Notes under the pieces: model-generated
Database searches by the model: none
The model's input: the letters and a program-made list of their open reading frames with translations, nothing else
What the model was told of the DNA's origin: nothing
Source: Rhynchopus euleeides
Lineage: Eukaryota; Euglenozoa; Diplonemea; Diplonemida; Diplonemidae
Direction: 5' to 3'
Assembly (NCBI GenBank): GCA_963210315.1
Contig: OY723237.1
Span: 186,001 to 250,000 of the forward strand
Length of the DNA: 64,000 nt
Shown here: positions 58,156-64,000 of the stretch, piece after piece
Layout: every line of letters begins with the position of its first letter
How positions within the stretch are numbered: the stretch's first letter is position 1
Made by a program: the position numbers and the translations under genes

Positions 58156-58351
58156 GCGCCCTATCACTTCACAGCTACAACCGCTCTGATGAATTTCCTT
58201 TTGTTTGTTGCGTTGACGCTTCTACACACAAAACCCTGAACTGATCACACCCTGAGCCTGATGAAGGGTGGGGTTAGTGTATAGAGCACGTTTGGTTGCA
58301 GCTGTGGTGGGGCGCTTTCCGCTCACACGAGTGTGCTTAAAAAAGAAAAAA
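58156..58351 (+). repeat. module b, unit 6
   Basis: Copy of 5052-5247. Confidence 0.55.
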
Positions 58352-58592
58352 TACTGTTGTTTTGTTGACCGCTTCCAGTGTTTTTTCCAGGATTCTGGAA
58401 ATCGGGATTCGGGGGGGAAACTGTGTTTTAGTGCAAATCTGAAAGGGAAACAAGAGAAGAGCCGAAGGGTATTCGTCGATCGCGAGAACACCCCACGCGC
58501 CTGTCATGAAGCGTGTGGGAAGTTCTGCAAGGATCTGCACTGGCACAGTTTCCTGCGTTGTTGCACAACTCTCAATACATTTTTAAAGGGTA
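58352..58592 (+). repeat. module e, unit 6
   Basis: Copy of 5248-5488. Confidence 0.5.
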
Positions 58593-58705
58593 CCTAGGGT
58601 ACCCCGAGAGAATGTCACCCCCCCTCTGTACAGGGTGGCCCTTGGAGAATGTCACCCCCCAAGCGGAGGCCGAGGGGGGGTGACATTCTCTCGGGGTACC
58701 CTAGG
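58593..58705. mobile_element. 113-bp foldback element, unit 6
   Basis: Copy of 5489-5601 with the same flanks. Confidence 0.7.
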
Positions 58706-58707
58706 TA

Positions 58708-59276
58708 CAGTCTGGCTAATAATGAATGTTATGGGGGCCAAAATGTTATGAACCGGGACTTCTCAGAAATCGGGAATTTAATTATTTTTAACATTTTCAA
58801 AAATGTTATGGGCTTGGCGTTTTTTTGGTGGCTCGGTAGCGAAAATTTCCGTGACATTTGCTCGATCCTGCGACCCACACACACCCACTAGCTCTCTGTG
58901 GGGCTTGGGTGCAGATTGGTGGCATCAGCGGGCTCTAGCGGAACCCCCCGCTTCTGGTACCGAGCGACCGATGACACTGCCCAAGATGATGAGGTGATCT
59001 GGAGGACAGTCAGAGCACTCGGCACACTTTCTTCAGGTGCCAGATGGCTGCAGAGGGCCAGGAGAAGCTCGATGAGCTCGATCGGCAGGGGAGAACGGGT
59101 GCGAGGGTCGGGCTGACCCCCCTTGGGTGGGCCCCACCCCCCACGCGCCCGATCTAACTCCAATTAATTAAAACACCGAATTTAAATGTTATGGGAAAAT
59201 GTTATGATTCCGAGGTCCCGGCGAATTAATTATCTTTATTTATTTTGCCTTGTAACAATCATTATTAGCCAGACTG
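58708..59276. mobile_element. 569-bp Tc1/mariner-like MITE, unit 6
   Basis: Copy of 5604-6172. Confidence 0.8.
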
Positions 59277-59278
59277 TA

Positions 59279-60302
59279 TGGTGTGTCCGGAAAAGGGCTT
59301 CAATGGGGGTATGGAAAAGTCGGTGAAAAAAAATGAGAAAAAATGAGAAAAAATCGGCCGAAATTTGCTGTTTTTCGCTTAAAAAAGAGTGTGGGGAGTT
59401 GGGTCCAGTTTAGCAAAGTGAGCTTATTTTTCGAAAATTGAAAAATTGGGGACACCAAAAGTCCCCAAACAAGTCTTCGACTTGGCGCGCAGAGTGATTT
59501 TTTTTGGTGAAAAAATGCCCCAAAAATTGTCGGGTCAAAAGTTGCTGTTGAAGACGGTGCAAGATCTCTGCAGGCTGGGTGGGCGCTACGCTGACGGACA
59601 ACGACAAGCCGGAGGCTGCGACTGTGAAGAATCCAAAGAACGGCCCGGGTCCTCCTCGAGATGGCGGTGCTGGCCCCTGTTCCCACCGGTGTGACACGGG
59701 GCATTCCGGGACGCGATAGCGCTGCTGCACGGATGCCAACGAGGAGGGCCACTCCGAACCCTGAACACCCCGCCAGACCTGCTTGTTACATCACAAACAG
59801 CAGACCCAGAGTGGAGTGCCTCGCCCCGGTAAACTCAAACCCTGCCAGATTGACGAGGCCACCACCTCCTGGCACTGCCTGCACGTGCACGACAGGAACG
59901 GGTGACCTGCAGGTCGTCGTGAGCAGGACCATGGCAAACCACTCGAACCTGTGTGGGGTACGGCTGCTACCGCAACTCGTCATGTGCGGTGTGCAGCGGG
60001 TGCGGGTGCGCCACGACCGGGTGGTGCGTACTCCTCCAGGAGAAGTGGGCGAGCTCATTCCCGCAAACGCCTGAGTCGGGGATGAACTACCTCCTTCAAA
60101 AAGCATCGGAGCACATTGGTGGTCGTGGCGTCAGGGAAACCGACCGTCCTGATGAGAATACGGTAAGTGATGAGAGGATGTCGGCGCCGTTTGCCCACGT
60201 CGTCAACTGTGGGGAGAGTCTGTCGGAGGCGAGGCGGGGAGGGCCGCGACACAACACGGGAACCGGGTCGCAATTGAAAAAGGGGGACCGCTTTTTTGTT
60301 GG
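59279..60302. other. spacer f, unit 6
   Basis: Copy of 6175-7198. Confidence 0.5.
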
Positions 60303-60678
60303 TCGCTTCCACTATCTCGATCACACCCCTTCATGCCAGTTCGTTCACCAAAACACGGGACTTTGTTTTTGAACACACACACCCAACCTTGGGCTTTTGC
60401 AAGAAAAGACGGCGAAGGACGTCTGACTTGGTGTGAAGCCTCAACGAAAAAACTCTTGGTGACGAAATACACAAGTCTCCTGGCTGATGAAGGTGTGGTG
60501 GTGTGATGAGTGTAGAGCACGGAACGCCTCCTCAAAACCGATCCTGAAAAATTTCCTATAACATCTTGCAATGTCTTCGAAAAATTCTTGAGTCTCTGAT
60601 TTGTGTCGGAGGATAGGAAAGGGAAAAGGGGTGAGGTAAACATTCTGAGATCTCAGAGAGAGTGGTTGTACTTGTTGA
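60303..60678. repeat. 376-bp module c segment, unit 6
   Basis: Copy of 7199-7574. Confidence 0.65.
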
Positions 60679-60704
60679 TCGCTTCCACTATCTCGATCAC
60701 ACCT

Positions 60705-63700
60705 CAGGACCCTTAGGACCCTAAGGGACGCCACGCGTAATTCTCTTGTAAACCCAACGGGGTCGTCTGCCTTGATGCCGCGTGGTCTGCGTTCGCCGGT
60801 ACCCGGATTTGACAGGCCTATGGCGTCTCTCGCTACAGGAAAACAGTTCACACAGCTGACTCAGGCGCGTCGGTCCACAGGGTGCCCCAGGCTGAAGGGT
60901 GGTGTGTAGGGCTTGAGTCTCTCTCTCAGCTCATTCACTACGGAGTGTCAGACCTGTCGGGGGGAGTCCTCCGCTGTGGCTGACTTCATGTGTACGACGC
61001 GATGTCCTGAGAGTAGTCGAAAGAGGCGGGATGTAGCTCAGCGGCTTATTTATAGGTGCAGGCAAGGGCCGCCCCGAGTGTCGATCATTCATCTCCTGTA
61101 TAAGGCTCACCTTCGACACCCACTTCGGGTCTGAGCAGAACTCGTAGCCCGTAGGTTGGCTGCAAACTGAGGATAGCGACCTCCTATAGGGGGCGCCCGC
61201 CGACTCGTTCGATGTGTAGCTCGCTGCGTTGACTTCGGTGCATCTTACACGAAAGTCGTGAACCTTTGATCGTCTCGGCGAAGGATTTTGGATTCCTAAT
61301 CATGTAGGGAACGTCAGTGGACTCTCGCGCCCGCCACGTTGATCACGAATAGAACGTTGTATGAGTGGGTCGATCTCTTCCGCTCCCCCTGACGGCCCAG
61401 GCCGAAGCCGAATGCGTCAGACGCGCGATGAAGGGTAGGTGTACGAGCGTCGGCGTGTGCATCAGATCGGTGGCAGCTTTTGCCCGCCTGTGAAAACGCT
61501 TTGAGGTCTGCGCGACCGGTGGCGAGAACTCGATGTTGATTAGCGGCGGCCTGCGGTGATCCTTTGAGCCGTGCCCTCCTTGCAGGGCGTCATGAACTTG
61601 CGTCGTCCATGAGTTGTTTGGCAATCGGTGAAGGAGTAAATGTGCTGTAGTCGCGGTGGCCTGCAACAGCCCTGTGAAAGTCGTCCGGCCCCTGAGTCGT
61701 CGTATAGTCTGAAGAACCTGGGTCCATGACTCCCCTCCCGGTTCGAAGGGTAGTAGATGAGTAGTCTCGGGCAGCGGGGTTGACTCGGTCGACGAGAATC
61801 GGGTGTTCAGTCAGTGGAGCACGTCTGAAACTCTCGCTGCCCCAACTCAGGCTCGCCAAGCGATGCTATTTGCAAGCTAACGGAGGAGTGGCTGGAGAGC
61901 CTGGGGCGTCTCGAAACCTCCGCGGAGCGAGATGGTATGTCGTGGTACGTTGGTAAGATGGGGTGTGGAGTCTGGGGAGAGGCTGCCGTGGCGGCGCCCG
62001 TCACTGCTCCGATGAGCTGATTGCGAACTGTCCCTGTTGTCTGACCTCCAGAAAGCCCCTTTAATGCCCGTCCCTGTCGGAGGACTGCGGTCGCGGTGGT
62101 TGCGAGATGATGTGTGCTGGGAGTAAGTGTCCTGCTGTGTGTCTGAGGATCCTCTTCGGACTTCGAAGACTTGGTCATCGCTCTGGGCCTCGGAGGGGGT
62201 CCGGGTGTCGATGGTATCGGTGAACCTCGTGATGTTGAACTGTTCGAAAGATCCCGCCTTGACTTCGTCATGGACGCGGGCCTGAACCGCCACAGAACCC
62301 AGTGAATCAGAGAACTGTGAGGGTGTGATGTCGCGGGTGTCGAATCTCCGAGGCTGAGAGAACGTCTTGTGTTCCGTATGGATGTGAGAGCGTACGCCGA
62401 CCGAACAGGGCATCGACATCGGCGGAGGGTGGATCGATGCCTTCCTCTTGGATATGGACCCCGCCAGGTCGGCACAAGCGCCGCAATATATACATCGATG
62501 GCGCGGGTGGATTCGGCCTCTCGGGTCTCAACGGCCTCCTGGGCGTGTGGTGCCGCGGCGTGTAGATTTAGGGTGACTGCCCTTCTCATGCCTCTGGAAT
62601 CCTGAGGATCTCCTGGGCGGGGCCAGTAGCGGTGTAGCTGCGGTCTCTGCGCGTTCCCGATTTCTCAGCGACCTCCTGGGCACGTGATGTGGCGTGAAGA
62701 TGGAGGGGGTCTCTGTAGTGCGATTCAGCAGCTGTGCCCCTCTGCTGCGCTGGCTCTCTTGGTGGCTTTGTGAGATGAGCTGCTGCAATCGTGTTCGGGT
62801 GCGCCTTTTCTGTGCGAAGACGCTGCTCAGCACGGTCAGCACGGTCCTCCCGGGTGGGTCTGAGCGACCTGTGTGCTGATCTTCTGGGTCTGAGCAAACT
62901 CCTGGCGTGTGTCGCCGCGACGCGTGTAGATTTATGAATACCGCCTTTCTCTTGCCTCTTGGATCTGAAGAACTCTTGGGCGGGGTCAATAACGGTGTCG
63001 AAACTGTGGTATCTGCACGCCGACGACTCTGCAGCGCCCTCCTGGGCATGTGATGATGATGCTCGAAGAGGTTGAGGGTCTATGTAGTATGCAGACGATG
63101 TGCCCCTCTGATGTGTTGGCTCTTCGGGTAGCCTCTGCTCTGTGTAGTGCGGACGTGCCTTCTGGGCGGGCGCTGCTGTCAGCATGATGCCTCCTGGGTT
63201 TGAGCGACCTCCTGGGCGTGTGGTGCCGTGGCGCGAGTAGATTTATGATTACTGCCCTTCTCTTGCCTCTGGGATCTTGAAGGTCTCCCGGGGGGGGGGG
63301 GGGGTCAGTAAGTGTGTCGAAGTTGCGGTCTTCGCGCGTTGTCGATCCCTGAGCGCCCTCCTGGGCATGTGATGGCGAGGCTCGATGAGGTAGAGGGTCT
63401 ATGTAGTTTGCAGTAGCTGCGCCCCTCTGGTGTGTTGGCTCTTCGAGCAGCCTCTGCTCTGTTGTCCTTTGTAGCCTCTCGGATCCAAGGACCTCTTGGG
63501 CGGGATAAGCGGTGTTGAAGAAGATGCTGTCCTTCTGGTACCTCTCGGATCCTAAGATATCTTGGGTAGGGTCAGCGGTGAGATGACGTTGGCTGCCCCT
63601 CTGGTACCTCTCGGATCCAAAGACCTCTTGGGCGGGATCAGCGGTGCCGTTGAAGTTTGCTGTCCTTCTGTTGCCTCTCGGATCCAAAGATCTCTTGGGC

Positions 63701-64000
63701 AGGATCAGCGGTGTCGTTGCAGGTGGCTGTCCTTTGCTACCTCTCGGATGCAAAGATCTCTTGGGTAGGATCAGCGGTGTTGATAAAGGTAGCTGTCCTG
63801 TGTTGCCTCTCGGATCTAGAGATCTCTCGGGCAGGATCAGCGGCGGTGATGAAGTTTGCTGGCCTTTGATGCCTCTCAGATGCAAAGATCTCTCGGACGG
63901 GCTCAGCGGTGGAGTTGAAGCCTGCTGCCCTTTTGATGCCTCTCGGATGCCAAGATCTCTCGGGCAGGATCAGCGGTGCGGTATCGTTGCAGGTAGCTGT
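60705..64000. mobile_element. element A, unit 6 (cut by window end)
   Basis: Copy of element A with a G15 run; the window ends within its 66-bp array. Confidence 0.4.
63475..64000. repeat. 66-bp minisatellite, unit 6 (partial)
   Basis: Start of the same array, cut by the window end before the higher-order part. Confidence 0.85.

Overview
The window is nuclear DNA from a GC-rich, intron-bearing eukaryote, most likely a unicellular one. Three things point that way: a protein gene split by a GT-AG spliceosomal intron, a multi-cold-shock-domain protein with a Gly/Arg-rich tail, and dense minisatellites and short inverted-repeat transposons instead of operons. Unidirectional tandem gene arrays are typical of alveolate algae (dinoflagellates, chromerids), but the sequence alone does not fix the taxon.

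Only one gene is well supported. It is a two-exon gene on the minus strand encoding a 371-residue protein with three cold-shock domains, and it occurs seven times (stop-to-start 584-1930, 3295-4589, 13550-14844, 23274-24568, 37327-38621, 46675-47969, 56399-57693). All seven appear to encode the same protein. Copies 2-7 head a head-to-tail macro-repeat. Copy 1 stands alone in single-copy flanks (1-372 and 1976-3083) and has a different intron interior.

The standard unit, read on the + strand, is: CSD gene and its 5' flank; module b; module e; a 113-bp foldback element; a 569-bp Tc1/mariner-like non-autonomous transposon; spacer f with a decayed Cys-rich fragment; module c; a ~5-5.5 kb element A that ends in a 66-bp minisatellite with a 266-bp higher-order repeat; the c right end; then the next CSD gene. 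Unit spacings are 10,255, 9,724, 14,053, 9,348 and 9,724 bp. Apart from the 14-kb unit, the differences are fully explained by two extra 266-bp repeats, one homopolymer G, and one missing 376-bp segment.

The 14,053-bp unit (23274-37327) swaps cassettes. Module d replaces b, and the f/c/A section is replaced by two copies of a 5.9-kb segment made of e, foldback, transposon, d and a 4.2-kb element B. A and B look like relatives: both start with CAGGACCCTTAGGACCC, both sit between a CGCTTCCAC-type left end and a TTTTTGA right end, and both finish with tandem repeats built around TGCCyCTCGGgC. Modules meet in A-rich seams on the + strand. This mosaic of interchangeable cassettes, amplified together with an apparently intact RNA-binding-protein gene, is the most unusual feature here. 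No autonomous transposase, reverse transcriptase, tRNA, rRNA or CRISPR system was recognised.
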